Shown here piece by piece: positions 7,739-15,963 of a stretch of 64,000 nt of DNA. The stretch lies in contig JADKFS010000019.1 in assembly GCA_016717335.1 (NCBI GenBank), positions 310,001 through 374,000 on the forward strand, given 5' to 3'. Origin of the DNA: Candidatus Ribeiella danica. GTDB taxonomy: Bacteria; Chloroflexota; Chloroflexia; Chloroflexales; Roseiflexaceae. The notes under the pieces were generated by a model. The model was not told the DNA's origin. It did not search any database and saw nothing but the letters and a program-made list of their open reading frames with translations. The translations under genes and the position numbers were made by a program. The first letter of the stretch is position 1. Each line of letters starts with the position of its first letter.

Positions 7739-10477
7739 TCATGAGGGATCTTCCCGCCAGTCGGCCTTCGGCCGCAGACGGCGGCACTCGGCCACAAGCT
7801 CGCCGGTGCGGCCGTGGCGGCGGGCGTAGTCGACCAGCTCGCGCGCCCTGTCATCTTTCCCCTGGCCGGGCAGGCTCTCGTAATCGATCCGCAGATCGGA
7901 GCAGAGGTCGCGCAGCTCGCCGTCGTTGAAGTACTCTCGGAGAATCTGGCGCAGCGCCGCGGGGCTCGCCTGCTCCGGCATGGGCTGCGCCGCCGCAGGC
8001 GCCGCTGGGGTTGCCGGGGCCGCCGCGCCGGCCGCGGGGTCCGCCAGCTGTTCGGCTGCGCCCTTGACATGGGCGGGCAGCACTGATGGGTGATATGAGA
8101 CACGCGTGACCGGCCGGTCCAGCCCGGTGATCGCGGGCGGCAAAGTTGGGTAATAGTAGGCCAGGTCGGGCTCACCCCACGGTGCGGAGGGCTGGTCCCA
8201 CAGCGACAGGCAGTACGGCACGTCGATGACGAGATCCGGCGCTGGCGCGCGGCCGAGGTAGCGTGTGAGGTACGCCCGCGCGTCGACGGCGTTGCCGAGC
8301 CGTGCGGCGATCAGCGTTCGCAGCCAGGCAATCTGCTGCCTCTCATAGTCAATCGAAGTGAACCGATCGAGTGCCGTAGCGGCAACCACAGCATCCCCCG
8401 CGCCCAGCCAACAAAACGCCTCCAGGCTGGCGAGAGCAAAATAGCTCGGGAACTGTGCTCTGGCGGAAGCAGCTGCTTCCGCCGCGTCGCGCCAGCGCCC
8501 CTGCACCTGCAGCAGCAGGATTCGCCCGAATGCGGTCTGCGGCTCGTCGAGTCGGTCTGGCCCATCGGCCGCGAGAACCGCGTCGAGGCCCTGCCAGTTA
8601 CGGCGGGCCGCCAACAGCAGTAAGGCAGATTCTTGCAGTTTGTACCGATTGTATTTCCCTTGCGGGATGGTACGGATGCCCTCTCGCAACAGCGCGATTG
8701 CCTCGTCGACGCGACCGGCGCGTGCCAGCAGCTCGCTGCAGCTCTGGTACAGTGGATATGCGCTATTGTCCGGCACGCTGCGGATGCCCTCTCGCAGCAG
8801 CGCAATCGCCTCGTCGATGCGCCCGGCGCGTGCCAGCAGCTCGCCACAGCTCCGGTACAGCGCAAAGACACTATTGATGGGCACGCTGCGAATGCCTTCT
8901 TGTAATAATGTGATCGCCTTGTCGACGCGACCGGCGCGCGCCAGCAGCTCGCCGCAGCTCTGGTACAGTGAAACTACATCGGCGCCGAGCGGTACCCTGC
9001 GGATGCCATCTTTGAGCAGCGCAATCGCCTCGTCGGCGCGCCCGTCTTGCACGAGCAGCTGCCCGTACAGGAACCAGTTGGGCGCAGGCGCACGGGCGCC
9101 AATCGAGCGCTGCGCGTGCAGCAGCGCGCGTCGCAGGTCGTCCGGCCCGCCGCGGGCTTGGAACAGCTTTGCCAGGTGATACTCCAGCCCCTTGGCGCCG
9201 GGCTCTTCGAGCAGGGCCGCCAGCATTGCGATGCGCTCGTTCAGCTCGTCGGCGCTGCGTGGAACAGGCGAGATCGAGGTGATCGTCGACTTGATATGCG
9301 CCTCGAAGCGCGACACGATCGCGCGCAGCTCGTCGGCGCGCCCAGCGTTGACTAGGTGGTAGCGCGCCTCCACAAAGTGGCCGCCCAGGCGCCCGGCGCC
9401 GACGAGTTGCCTGGCGGTGAAGTGGCGCGTGTAGTAGCGCGATGCCATGCCGTGGGCCTGCCGCAGCTCGGGCTCTGTCTCCTTGAGGCGCTGCAGGCTA
9501 ATCTCTCGGACGATCGGGTGCAGGCTGAACCAGCCCTGGTGGTGCTCGATCAGGAAGCGGTTGACCAGCTCGTTCTTGAAGCTCGCGGCGGCGGCCTTGT
9601 CGGGGATGAACTCCTCGATCGCCTCGGGCTTGAATGGCTTGCGGTAGACCGCCAGCCGGCGCAGCTGCAGCTTGTCCTGCTCGGAGAGGCGGCTCATGCT
9701 GTGGTTCAGCAGATCGCGCTCGAGCTTGGAGGCCAGCTCGGGCGAGACCTCGCGGTCGCGCAGCTCCCAGGTGTCGGGCAGCAGCCCGATCAGATCGTCG
9801 AGCGAGTCGTGCGCGAGGCTGGCGACCAGCAGGCGGATCGCGCGCGGGTTGCCGCCGAGCCAGCCCACAACCTCCTGCCGTCGCTCGTGCGGAACCTCGG
9901 CCTGGCGGCCCGCTTCGGCAAGCTGCCGCTCCAGCAGTATCTCCGCCTCGTCCGGCGCAAGCCCGTGCAATGTGCGCTTCTCGTGGGGCTCCGACCATCG
10001 CGCCGCCTCGATCAGACGATTGCTCAGCAGCAATACGCGGCCGGGGAGCTGCGGCTGGTTCGCTAGTCTGCTCAGGATGTTCGCCAGCGGCCGGGCCGGC
10101 TCGCCCGCTCCCGCCGGCAGCGCGCGCTGGAACTCGTCTATGACGATCAGCACCGGCGACTGCAGCACGCGCAGCAGCTCCTGCGGCAGCGATTTGCCGT
10201 CGTCGATCGCCTGGGCCAGCTCACCGCGCCCCTTGTCGCTCAGCGCCATCGCCATGTCGAGCAAGAGATCGTCGCTCGCGTCGGCGTCGGTCTCGGGCAC
10301 GGCGATCATGACAACCGGCCGCTCCGGCGACTCCGGCAGGAGCCGAGCGACCGTCGTCTTGCCCACGCCTGAAAAACCATCGAGAAAGCAGACCGGCGGC
10401 CCCTGGGGGATCCAGGACTGAATCAGCCAGTCGAGCAGCGCTTTATGTCCTCGGCCGAGCAGCTGTGAGTCTTTCAT
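7739..10477 (-). CDS. P-loop NTPase-TPR protein with C-terminal effector-associated adaptor-like domain
   Basis: A 912-residue STAND-like protein. Walker A is GFSGVGKT at residues 34-41, Walker B VLIVIDEF near residue 110, and a sensor-like VLLLSN follows. A winged-helix-like region (LSEQDKLQLRRLAVYRKPF) comes next. From about residue 470 to 640 there are at least four near-identical TPR-like repeats (LLARAGRVDEAIALLREGI), which explains the repeated DNA here. The last 75 residues (LRQILREYFNDGELRDLCSD, then IDYESLPGQGKDDRARELV) match the small death-like effector-associated (EAD-type) domains known from NTP-dependent bacterial conflict systems. A consensus promoter lies 32 bases upstream. 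It is co-transcribed with the macro-domain gene. A role as a regulated threat sensor is inference from the architecture. Confidence 0.82.
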   Translation of the reverse strand: MKDSQLLGRGHKALLDWLIQSWIPQGPPVCFLDGFSGVGKTTVARLLPESPERPVVMIAVPETDADASDDLLLDMAMALSDKGRGELAQAIDDGKSLPQELLRVLQSPVLIVIDEFQRALPAGAGEPARPLANILSRLANQPQLPGRVLLLSNRLIEAARWSEPHEKRTLHGLAPDEAEILLERQLAEAGRQAEVPHERRQEVVGWLGGNPRAIRLLVASLAHDSLDDLIGLLPDTWELRDREVSPELASKLERDLLNHSMSRLSEQDKLQLRRLAVYRKPFKPEAIEEFIPDKAAAASFKNELVNRFLIEHHQGWFSLHPIVREISLQRLKETEPELRQAHGMASRYYTRHFTARQLVGAGRLGGHFVEARYHLVNAGRADELRAIVSRFEAHIKSTITSISPVPRSADELNERIAMLAALLEEPGAKGLEYHLAKLFQARGGPDDLRRALLHAQRSIGARAPAPNWFLYGQLLVQDGRADEAIALLKDGIRRVPLGADVVSLYQSCGELLARAGRVDKAITLLQEGIRSVPINSVFALYRSCGELLARAGRIDEAIALLREGIRSVPDNSAYPLYQSCSELLARAGRVDEAIALLREGIRTIPQGKYNRYKLQESALLLLAARRNWQGLDAVLAADGPDRLDEPQTAFGRILLLQVQGRWRDAAEAAASARAQFPSYFALASLEAFCWLGAGDAVVAATALDRFTSIDYERQQIAWLRTLIAARLGNAVDARAYLTRYLGRAPAPDLVIDVPYCLSLWDQPSAPWGEPDLAYYYPTLPPAITGLDRPVTRVSYHPSVLPAHVKGAAEQLADPAAGAAAPATPAAPAAAQPMPEQASPAALRQILREYFNDGELRDLCSDLRIDYESLPGQGKDDRARELVDYARRHGRTGELVAECRRLRPKADWREDPS

Positions 10478-10508
10478 ACGCTAGCAGCCTGTAGTGCGAC
10501 GTGCTTGG

Positions 10509-10537
10509 AGTATAGCTTTGCGTATACGGCGTGTCAA
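10509..10537 (-). promoter_or_regulatory. Consensus sigma-70-type promoter of the NTPase-macro operon
   Basis: On the minus strand TTGACA (10532-10537) is followed after exactly 17 bases by TATACT (10509-10514), giving a short leader of about 25 nt before the ATG at 10477. Confidence 0.8.
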
Positions 10538-10554
10538 CCCGACTGTGGCTTGAT

Positions 10555-10910
10555 CGTCTATCGCCCATCGTCCGGGGCGCTGCGCCCCCGGCCCCCCGCC
10601 TGACAATCGCCGGATGCAGCTCTTTTCCGGGGCGCTGCGCCCCCGGCCCCCCGGCACCCAAAGGGTACCCGGGGAACCCGCGCCGGTTCAGGCAGGTGTG
10701 CTCGGCTTCTCTCCGGGGCGCAGCGCCCCCGGCCCCCGCCCGGGGAACCCGCGCCGGTTCCCCCGGCCCCCCTCCGGCAAGTGATGCCGTACCAGCCGCA
10801 ATCGTTGTGGCGCATGCCCAGCACCATTCCGACGGGGCGGGCTGTGACCTGCTGCGCCGCGCTCGGCTCACCATGCCATCGTCCATCGCTCATCGTCCAT
10901 CGTCCAGGGC
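10555..10910. repeat. GC-rich dispersed repeat, copy 3, with ATCGTCC tandem units
   Basis: Part of a 720-nt gap without genes (10478-11200). It holds three CGGGGCGCTGCGCCCCCGGC-type palindromes, the CTCCGGCAAGTGATGCCGTA segment and GTTGTGGCGCATGCCCAGCA, shared with copies at 5.7, 13.4 and 58.2 kb. At 10876-10910, CATCGTCCATCGCTCATCGT is a run of 7-nt units; a partner run (CTATCGCCCATCGTCC) is at 10557. Confidence 0.7.
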
Positions 10911-11200
10911 GGGTGCTGCGGGACGCGGAGAGCATGAGAGCGGGTGGTATCGATATTGCTAGATCTGCGACCGTGTCCATTCCCAAGACCGGCTATCTGC
11001 CCGGCTCATTCTCGGTCTCTGGTACGCGCCGATGCTGCGGGCGTGCTCGGATACGTTTTATGCCGGCCCTGCGCTGGCCCAACCATGGCATCTCGGCGAA
11101 TGACGCCAGGCAGCTAGCAAAGAAAGGAGGTCCTGCGCCCAGGCGAAGCCTTTCTGGAATCAGCCATGCAATGGATGCATGGCACAATGAGGAGGAACTC

Positions 11201-12010
11201 ATGAGAAAAGCAAGCGTGACGCTCATTCTCGCTCTCATGCTGCTGCTCTCGAGCGTCGGCAGCGCGCTGGCGGTCACAAACGGTCAGCCCGATGGGGATC
11301 GGCATCCGTACGTGGGCCTGCTCGTGTTCGAAGATAGCGCCGGGCATCCCGCCTGGCGGTGCAGCGGGGCGCTCCTCTCGCCGACGGTCGTTCTGACGGC
11401 GGGCCACTGCACCGACGGCGCCGTAGCGGCGCGCATCTGGTTTGATGAGAACGTCCAGGACAATACGGAGTACCCCTTCGGCGGCGCCACGTCCTATGAA
11501 GGGATCCCCTACACCTACCCGGGGTTCTGCATCGGCTGTGGGAATGGGCTGCCGGGCTTCGCCACCGGCGACGTGGGCATCGTCGTGCTGACCGAGCCGG
11601 TGCCCACCTCGGTCGTCGGCGAGTACGCCCAGCTGCCGGAGCCGGGGCTGGTCGACACGCTCGACAAGCGCACGACCATCGATCTGGTCGGGTATGGCGT
11701 GCAGAGACAAACCCACGGCCATGGCCCGCCCGTCTGGACGGGGCTGCGAGTGCGGCTCTACGCGCCGACCCAGCTGGTCTCGGGCGAGTTCGTGCACAGC
11801 GATGAGTTCATCCGGCTCACGGCTAACCCGGGCGGCGGCAAGGGCGGCACCTGCTTCGGCGACTCGGGTGGCCCGGACCTGCTCGGCGGTACCGACATCG
11901 TGGTGGGCGTCAACTCCTACGTCACGAACGGCAACTGCGCGGGAGTAACCTACTCGATGCGCGTGGATCTTCCGGAGGTCCTCGACTGGATTGAGGGCTT
12001 CCTGGACTAG
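11201..12010 (+). CDS. Secreted trypsin-like serine protease (S1 family)
   Basis: A 269-residue protein starting at the ATG at 11201 with a strong GGAGGA site seven bases upstream. A Sec signal peptide (LILALMLLLSSVGSALA) is followed by VTNGQPDGDRHPYVGLLVF, the usual mature trypsin-fold N-terminus. The catalytic triad is visible: VVLTAGHC (His), GDVGIVVL (Asp) and TCFGDSGGP (Ser). Cysteines at CSGALL/AGHC fit the conserved disulfide. The enzyme should be exported and active extracellularly. Trypsin-like proteases also act as effectors in EAD-type conflict systems, but this one has a signal peptide and no adaptor domain, so I regard it as an unrelated neighbour. Confidence 0.9.
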   Translation: MRKASVTLILALMLLLSSVGSALAVTNGQPDGDRHPYVGLLVFEDSAGHPAWRCSGALLSPTVVLTAGHCTDGAVAARIWFDENVQDNTEYPFGGATSYEGIPYTYPGFCIGCGNGLPGFATGDVGIVVLTEPVPTSVVGEYAQLPEPGLVDTLDKRTTIDLVGYGVQRQTHGHGPPVWTGLRVRLYAPTQLVSGEFVHSDEFIRLTANPGGGKGGTCFGDSGGPDLLGGTDIVVGVNSYVTNGNCAGVTYSMRVDLPEVLDWIEGFLD

Positions 12011-12270
12011 CTCCTCTGGCATTTGGGGGGCAGCCCTTGTGGCTGCCCCTACGTGCTACGTGATGGATCGCTGCGCCCCTCATTTTCTCTAGGGCGCGGC
12101 GCCCCCGGCTCCCTCCGGCAAAGGCTCCGATCGCAGTTGCAGTCGAAGCGCGCATGCCCAACCCCATTGCAGCAAGGTCGGGCCGTCATGCCCTGCGTCA
12201 CCGGGCCGAGCGCTCCAAGCGTCGGTCAGCCGGTCACCTTGTCACCCGGCACCCTGTCACTCGTCCCACG
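12011..12270. repeat. Repeat remnants between protease and TPR gene
   Basis: A 260-nt gap. Around 12085-12180 it carries partial GC-rich dispersed repeat sequence (GGGCGCGGCGCCCCCGGCTC, CTCCGGCAAAGGCTCCGATC, GCGCATGCCCAACCCCATTG). At 12231-12262 there are 7-8-nt GTCACC/GTCACCC units like those at 466. No gene is seen. Confidence 0.55.
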
Positions 12271-12852
12271 CTACTGCAGCTTCGCCTGGACGATTGCGAG
12301 GTCGTCGCAGCACGCGACCGTGCGGGGGTGCGCCGGGCCGAGCGCGGCCTCGAAGATCGTCAGCGCACGGGCGAGGGCGCGCCGCGCCTCGGGGTAGCGG
12401 CCCTGGGCGTGCAGCGCGGTGCCGATATTGTTCAGGGTGCTCGCGGTGTCGGGGTGCCACATGCCGATGGCCTGCTCGCGGATGCGCAGCGCGCGCTCGA
12501 ACAGGGGCAGCGCGGCGCCGTAGTCGCGCCGGGCGTAGTGCAGCGCGGCCAGGTTGTTGTAGCTCTCGGCCGTGTCGGGGTGCTGCGGCCCGAGCGCTAG
12601 CTCGCGCTGCGCCAGCGCCCGCTCGAGGTAGGGCTGTGCGTCTTTGTAGCGGCGCAGGGCGTACAGCACGGTGCCCAGGTTGTGCAGCATCGTGGCGGTG
12701 TGGGGGTGGGCGGGTCCAAGGCGCTGCTCGCACAGCGCCAGCGCGCGATCGAACTGTTCCAGCGCAGCCTGGCAATCCCCGCGCGCAAGCAGCACGCGCC
12801 CCTGCGCGACATATGCGGCAAGCTCGTCGTCGATGGCATTCGTGTTCTGCAT
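12271..12852 (-). CDS. TPR-repeat protein (kinesin-light-chain-type repeats)
   Basis: A 193-residue cytosolic protein made almost entirely of four 42-residue TPRs with the pattern LGPAHPHTATMLHNLGTVLY, as in TPR_10/TPR_12 repeats that follow NB-ARC or CHAT domains in larger bacterial proteins. Here the repeats stand alone. The ATG at 12852 has GAGGAG about seven bases upstream and starts four bases after the stop of the duplicated-module gene, so they form an operon. It probably acts as a protein-protein interaction scaffold. No catalytic domain is present. Confidence 0.82.
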   Translation of the reverse strand: MQNTNAIDDELAAYVAQGRVLLARGDCQAALEQFDRALALCEQRLGPAHPHTATMLHNLGTVLYALRRYKDAQPYLERALAQRELALGPQHPDTAESYNNLAALHYARRDYGAALPLFERALRIREQAIGMWHPDTASTLNNIGTALHAQGRYPEARRALARALTIFEAALGPAHPRTVACCDDLAIVQAKLQ

Positions 12853-12856
12853 GTCG

Positions 12857-13300
12857 CTACTCCTCGGCGGGCAGGTCGTCGACCGGCACGCCCCAGCCGC
12901 GCAGGATCGCCTTGATGCGCTGGATCTCGGCGCGCTCGTGGCGCAGCGTGTTGACGACCACCGGCGGCGCCTGGCCGGGGCCGAACTGCTCCTGCTGTCG
13001 CAGCGCGATCGCCAGGTTGCCGCGGTGGATGTTCAGCAGCTCGCGCTGGTGCTGCGCCTGGCCGGCCAATTTGTCCTCCGGCCCCACGTCGTCGGGGTGG
13101 TCGGCGACCGCGATACCCCAGCCGCGCAGGATGCCCTTGACGTCCGTGATCTCCTGACGGAGCGACGCGATGCCGCCCCTGATGTACTCCGGCACGTCGA
13201 AGCGGTCCCACGCCGCGCGTTGGCGCAGGTGCTCGGCTAGCAGCCCGCGGTACATCGCGAGCAGCTTCTCCTGGTGGGCGATCTCCTGGTTGCTTGGCAT
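12857..13300 (-). CDS. Protein of two tandem helical modules, adaptor-like, copy A
   Basis: A 147-residue protein consisting of two related halves of about 65 residues: HQEKLLAMYRGLLAEHLRQR ... VKGILRGWGIAVADHPDD, then HQRELLNIHRGNLAIALRQQ ... IKAILRGWGVPVDDLPAEE. Each half predicts three or four helices ending in a (K)xxLRGWG(I/V)xV motif. Similar modules occur next to NACHT/TPR proteins in Chloroflexota and Cyanobacteria as far as I recall, so a small adaptor domain is likely, but I cannot name the family. AGGAG lies ten bases upstream of the ATG. A shortened, AT-rich paralogue is at 15574-15963. Confidence 0.75.
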   Translation of the reverse strand: MPSNQEIAHQEKLLAMYRGLLAEHLRQRAAWDRFDVPEYIRGGIASLRQEITDVKGILRGWGIAVADHPDDVGPEDKLAGQAQHQRELLNIHRGNLAIALRQQEQFGPGQAPPVVVNTLRHERAEIQRIKAILRGWGVPVDDLPAEE

Positions 13301-13354
13301 TCGTTTTCTCCTTACAGGCTGTCTGCACGGGCGTTTGAACGCCCCTACAATCCC

Positions 13355-13685
13355 TTTGTTCCGGGGCGCGCCCGGCCCCCCTCCGGCAAAAGATTCTATC
13401 TCAGCTGCACTGCTGGTGGCGCATGCCCATCAATATTCCGAAGGGACGGAAGACAACGCGCCCGGTGAGGTTTCCAATCGTATCACCACCGGTTATCACC
13501 CGCCGCCCCTGGATTCCGCCGGGCATGCGCGTCAGGCATCGCAAACGAGGCGGCATTCTTTTTGGGGTCCAGGGGCAAGGCCCCGGCCGGGGGGCGGTGG
13601 GGGTGGCGGCCCACCCCCGCCCGTGGGGGCACGGGGGGCGCGCAGCCCCCCGAACAAGCCGAGCGGGGCCTGGGGGCGGCAGCAC
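13355..13685. repeat. GC-rich dispersed intergenic repeat, copy 4 (most complete)
   Basis: It begins with CCCCCCTCCGGCAAAAGATT, continues with CTGGTGGCGCATGCCCATCA, the CCTGGATTCCGCCGGGCATG palindrome, AAACGAGGCGGCATTCTTTT and GGGGTCCAGGGGCAAGGCCC, and ends in alternating C- and G-runs. The order of blocks matches the 58.2-kb copy. It fills the gap between two minus-strand genes. Confidence 0.8.
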
Positions 13686-13692
13686 CACAACA

Positions 13693-14109
13693 TCACGCCT
13701 TCAGCTCATCGTAGAGCTCGATGCTGCGCAGCAGCGCCTGCGGCGCCTGCAGGCCAAGCATCGCCGCACGCGCCCGGAGCGCCAGCCAGAGCTTGTGCGC
13801 AAACGCCGGGTCGTCGCGCAGCAGCGCCAGCCAGGCGTCGCGGTCGGGGTAGGGGCCGAGCAGCGCCTGGCCGAGGCGCTCCATAAGGGCCAGCCTCTCG
13901 GCCTCGGCCGGGTCGCGCGTGGCCGCCGCGATCTGCTGCTGCGCCTCGGCGTACGCTTCGATGCTGATCGTTAGCGACGGGCCGGCCAGTAGGCCCTGCA
14001 TCTTGTTGCGCGCCTTGAGCGCGATCAGCAGCCTTTTGGCTTCTGCGGGATCGCGCTGGATGAGTGCGGCCCACTCGTGGATCGTCGGGGTGTCGGTCAT
14101 GGGGCTCAT
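13693..14109 (-). CDS. Duplicated helical-module protein (IHEWAALIQRDP family), copy A
   Basis: A 138-residue protein of unknown family. It contains two related modules of about 45 residues: WAALIQRDPAEAKRLLIALK followed by ARNKMQGL, and WLALLRDDPAFAHKLWLALR followed by ARAAMLGL; both then run into an SIExYxE-like helix. It is paralogous over its whole length to the gene at 15103-15531, and even the 45 bases before the start codon are nearly the same (AGAGGAG ribosome site). The composition is helical and soluble, without catalytic motifs. Its position downstream of the Rhs gene suggests an immunity or adaptor role, which is inference. Confidence 0.75.
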   Translation of the reverse strand: MSPMTDTPTIHEWAALIQRDPAEAKRLLIALKARNKMQGLLAGPSLTISIEAYAEAQQQIAAATRDPAEAERLALMERLGQALLGPYPDRDAWLALLRDDPAFAHKLWLALRARAAMLGLQAPQALLRSIELYDELKA

Positions 14110-14188
14110 GGTCGTCGCTCCTCTGTGATGGTGGCTGCGATGTAGGTGACATCAGGTGGTGCTTGATGCGGCCGTACTGACCCAGGGT

Positions 14189-14668
14189 CTATTGCTGCGA
14201 TAGATCGCGTATCTTTGCTGCGAGCCGCCCCCAGCCGAACTGGAGCGAGCGCGCCTGGTACTCCGGCGAGTTCGGCAGCGGGCCGTCAAGGACCGCCTGC
14301 ACGAACGCGGCCGGCGGCAGGTAGCCGTGGTCGACGACGTAGTGAAAGATCATCTCCGGGGCGGCGTAGACCATGCCGTCGTTCTCGAATACCCAGGCTT
14401 CCGCTGCGCCAAGCCAGAGCACCTCACCGCTATACTGCATCTGGAGCATTGGTGGGTGACCCTCGGGTCGAGGGCATAGCTCACATACATGGTAGCCACG
14501 CATGAGATTTACCGGCTCGCGGCAAAAGATCCACAGGCGATCGAGAAACCCCTCGGGCGGCTGCCCCTGTGGATAGGCGTGGGCTCCGCCAAGCCAGCCG
14601 ATATTCAGTACGTTCGGCGCTCGATCTGATTTAAAGTACTGGTAGAGGGATAGATCGGGGTAGTGCAT
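14189..14668 (-). CDS. Small cysteine-containing protein, immunity-like, unknown function
   Basis: A 159-residue protein. I chose the ATG at 14668 because AGGAGG sits seven bases upstream. It begins MHYPDLSLYQYFKS and has NVLNIGWLGGAHAYPQG, then YHVCELCPRP and MQYSGEVLWLGAAEAWVFE. This layout (YPDLSxYxY, NIGWL, G.H.CE.C) resembles a family of uncharacterised proteins often found near secreted toxins in filamentous bacteria; I recall it only as a DUF and cannot assign a number. The CELC pair and nearby histidines could bind a metal. It lies in the minus-strand group downstream of the Rhs gene. Confidence 0.65.
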   Translation of the reverse strand: MHYPDLSLYQYFKSDRAPNVLNIGWLGGAHAYPQGQPPEGFLDRLWIFCREPVNLMRGYHVCELCPRPEGHPPMLQMQYSGEVLWLGAAEAWVFENDGMVYAAPEMIFHYVVDHGYLPPAAFVQAVLDGPLPNSPEYQARSLQFGWGRLAAKIRDLSQQ

Positions 14669-14730
14669 TGGCAGCCTCCTGATTGGATAGATGGATGACG
14701 ACGTAACTGAGTCGCACTCTACTGCCACTA

Positions 14731-15027
14731 CTATATTACCGGCGGCGGATGAAGCATCCACTGGAGCAGCTTGGTAAAGCAGGCATCTGTAGACGGATCT
14801 GATGGGATCGCGACATCGTCGGCTATGCCGGTGGCGAGGTACTGCTTCACAGCGGCCATTGCAGCGTTGCGTTCCGCAGCGGGCGCGCGGCGTAGCCAGT
14901 CCAGCGCCTCCAAGGCAAGCGCCCAGAGATCGTCAGCCGGACTACGACCTCCGGCCTTTGCAACAATATTGACGACATCTCGCGCGAGCCATGGGAGAAA
15001 ACCAGTTGCCGTAATGTGGTTATGCAT
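14731..15027 (-). CDS. Small helical hypothetical protein, 98 residues
   Basis: A 98-residue protein starting MHNHITATGFLPWLARDVVN with AGGAG about nine bases upstream of the ATG. It predicts four helices (WALALEALDWLRRAPAAERN, AAVKQYLATGI, CFTKLLQWMLHPP). No family is recognised. The size and position between two paralogous module genes fit an immunity-type or orphan cassette protein, but there is no direct evidence. Confidence 0.6.
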   Translation of the reverse strand: MHNHITATGFLPWLARDVVNIVAKAGGRSPADDLWALALEALDWLRRAPAAERNAAMAAVKQYLATGIADDVAIPSDPSTDACFTKLLQWMLHPPPVI

Positions 15028-15102
15028 GCTCCATAGCTCCTGGCGGCCCAGTGACCCAGCAGCAACGAAAACGGCCCCACTTCAGGTATCGACGGCCACG
15101 CG

Positions 15103-15531
15103 CTACTCTTGCTGCTGTGCCTTTAGCACATTGTAAAGCGCGATGCTGTGTAGCAGCACCTGCGGCGCCTGTGGGCCAAGCATTGCCTCGCGCGTCCGCA
15201 GCGCCAAGCTGAGACTGTGCGCAAACGCCGGGTCGTTCTGCAGCAGCGCCAGCCAGGCGGCGCGGTCGGGGTAGGGGCCGAGCAGCGCGCGCCCAAGGCG
15301 CGTAGCATGGACGAGTTTCGCGGCAGCAACTGGGTCGTTTCGTGATGCCTCAAGCAACTGCTGAGCCCGCTCATACTCCTCAAGGCTAAGTGTTAGGGAC
15401 GGGTCGGCAAACAGACCCTGCATCTTATTACGCGCCTTGATCGCGATCAGCAGCTTCCTCGCCGCGGCGGGGTCGCGCTGGATGAGTGCCGCCCACTCGT
15501 GGATCGTGGGGGTGCCGGTCGTTGGACTCAT
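15103..15531 (-). CDS. Duplicated helical-module protein (IHEWAALIQRDP family), copy B
   Basis: A 142-residue paralogue of the protein at 13693-14109. Shared blocks include TPTIHEWAALIQRDP, ARNKMQGL, LGRALLGPYPDR (LGQALLGPYPDR in A), AWLALLQNDPAFAH and a C-terminal LLHSIALYNVLK. As in copy A, the two halves look like repeats of one module. The middle has diverged most (EASRNDPVAAAKLVHA). The region before the start (AGAGGAGCGACGA) is almost the same as in copy A, showing that the duplicated unit included the upstream DNA. Function is unknown. Confidence 0.75.
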   Translation of the reverse strand: MSPTTGTPTIHEWAALIQRDPAAARKLLIAIKARNKMQGLFADPSLTLSLEEYERAQQLLEASRNDPVAAAKLVHATRLGRALLGPYPDRAAWLALLQNDPAFAHSLSLALRTREAMLGPQAPQVLLHSIALYNVLKAQQQE

Positions 15532-15573
15532 AGTCGTCGCTCCTCTGTGATGGTGGTTGCGATGTAGTCGGCA

Positions 15574-15963
15574 CTACGCAGCTTTGGCGGATCCGGAACG
15601 ACGGCGTATAGAATTTATGAGCGGCACAGGAACTTGCCGCATATCAAACTGCTGCTGTTGCTTGAGATGGAATGCTAAGTTTTCACGGTGAACCTCCAGT
15701 AATATACGCTGATGCGTTATTTCATCTATGATGTTATCTTTTGAACCATCGTCATCGAAATAATCCACTATCAGTATTTTCGAAGCACGAAGGGATCCCT
15801 TCAGATTCATAATGTGATGACGTATTAGAGGAATTTCAATTCTCAAAAATTGCGGAACCTCTAACTCTTCCCACATCGCCTGCTGCCGAAGATACTCCTT
15901 CAAGAGACTACGATACATTGTAAGAAGCCTTTGTTCGTGCTCGATCTGCTCTTGCCGAGGCAT
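15574..15963 (-). CDS. Truncated tandem helical-module protein, copy B (AT-rich)
   Basis: A 129-residue paralogue of the 12857-13300 protein. The first module is complete (HEQRLLTMYRSLLKEYLRQQ ... NLKGSLRASKILIVDYFDDD). The second starts normally (HQRILLEVHRENLAFHLKQQ) but ends early at NSIRRRSGSAKAA, losing the last helix and the LRGWG motif. The break coincides with the start of the duplicated DNA shared by the two IHEWAALIQRDP genes, so recombination probably clipped this gene. A strong AGGGAGG site precedes the ATG. The coding sequence is AT-rich, unlike its 13-kb paralogue. It may be a damaged gene. Confidence 0.65.
   Translation of the reverse strand: MPRQEQIEHEQRLLTMYRSLLKEYLRQQAMWEELEVPQFLRIEIPLIRHHIMNLKGSLRASKILIVDYFDDDGSKDNIIDEITHQRILLEVHRENLAFHLKQQQQFDMRQVPVPLINSIRRRSGSAKAA

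Noticed and set aside
11201..12010. Trypsin-like protease as the effector of the NTPase-macro operon
   Set aside because: It has a Sec signal peptide and no adaptor domain, is on the opposite strand, and is separated by 700 nt of repeat DNA.
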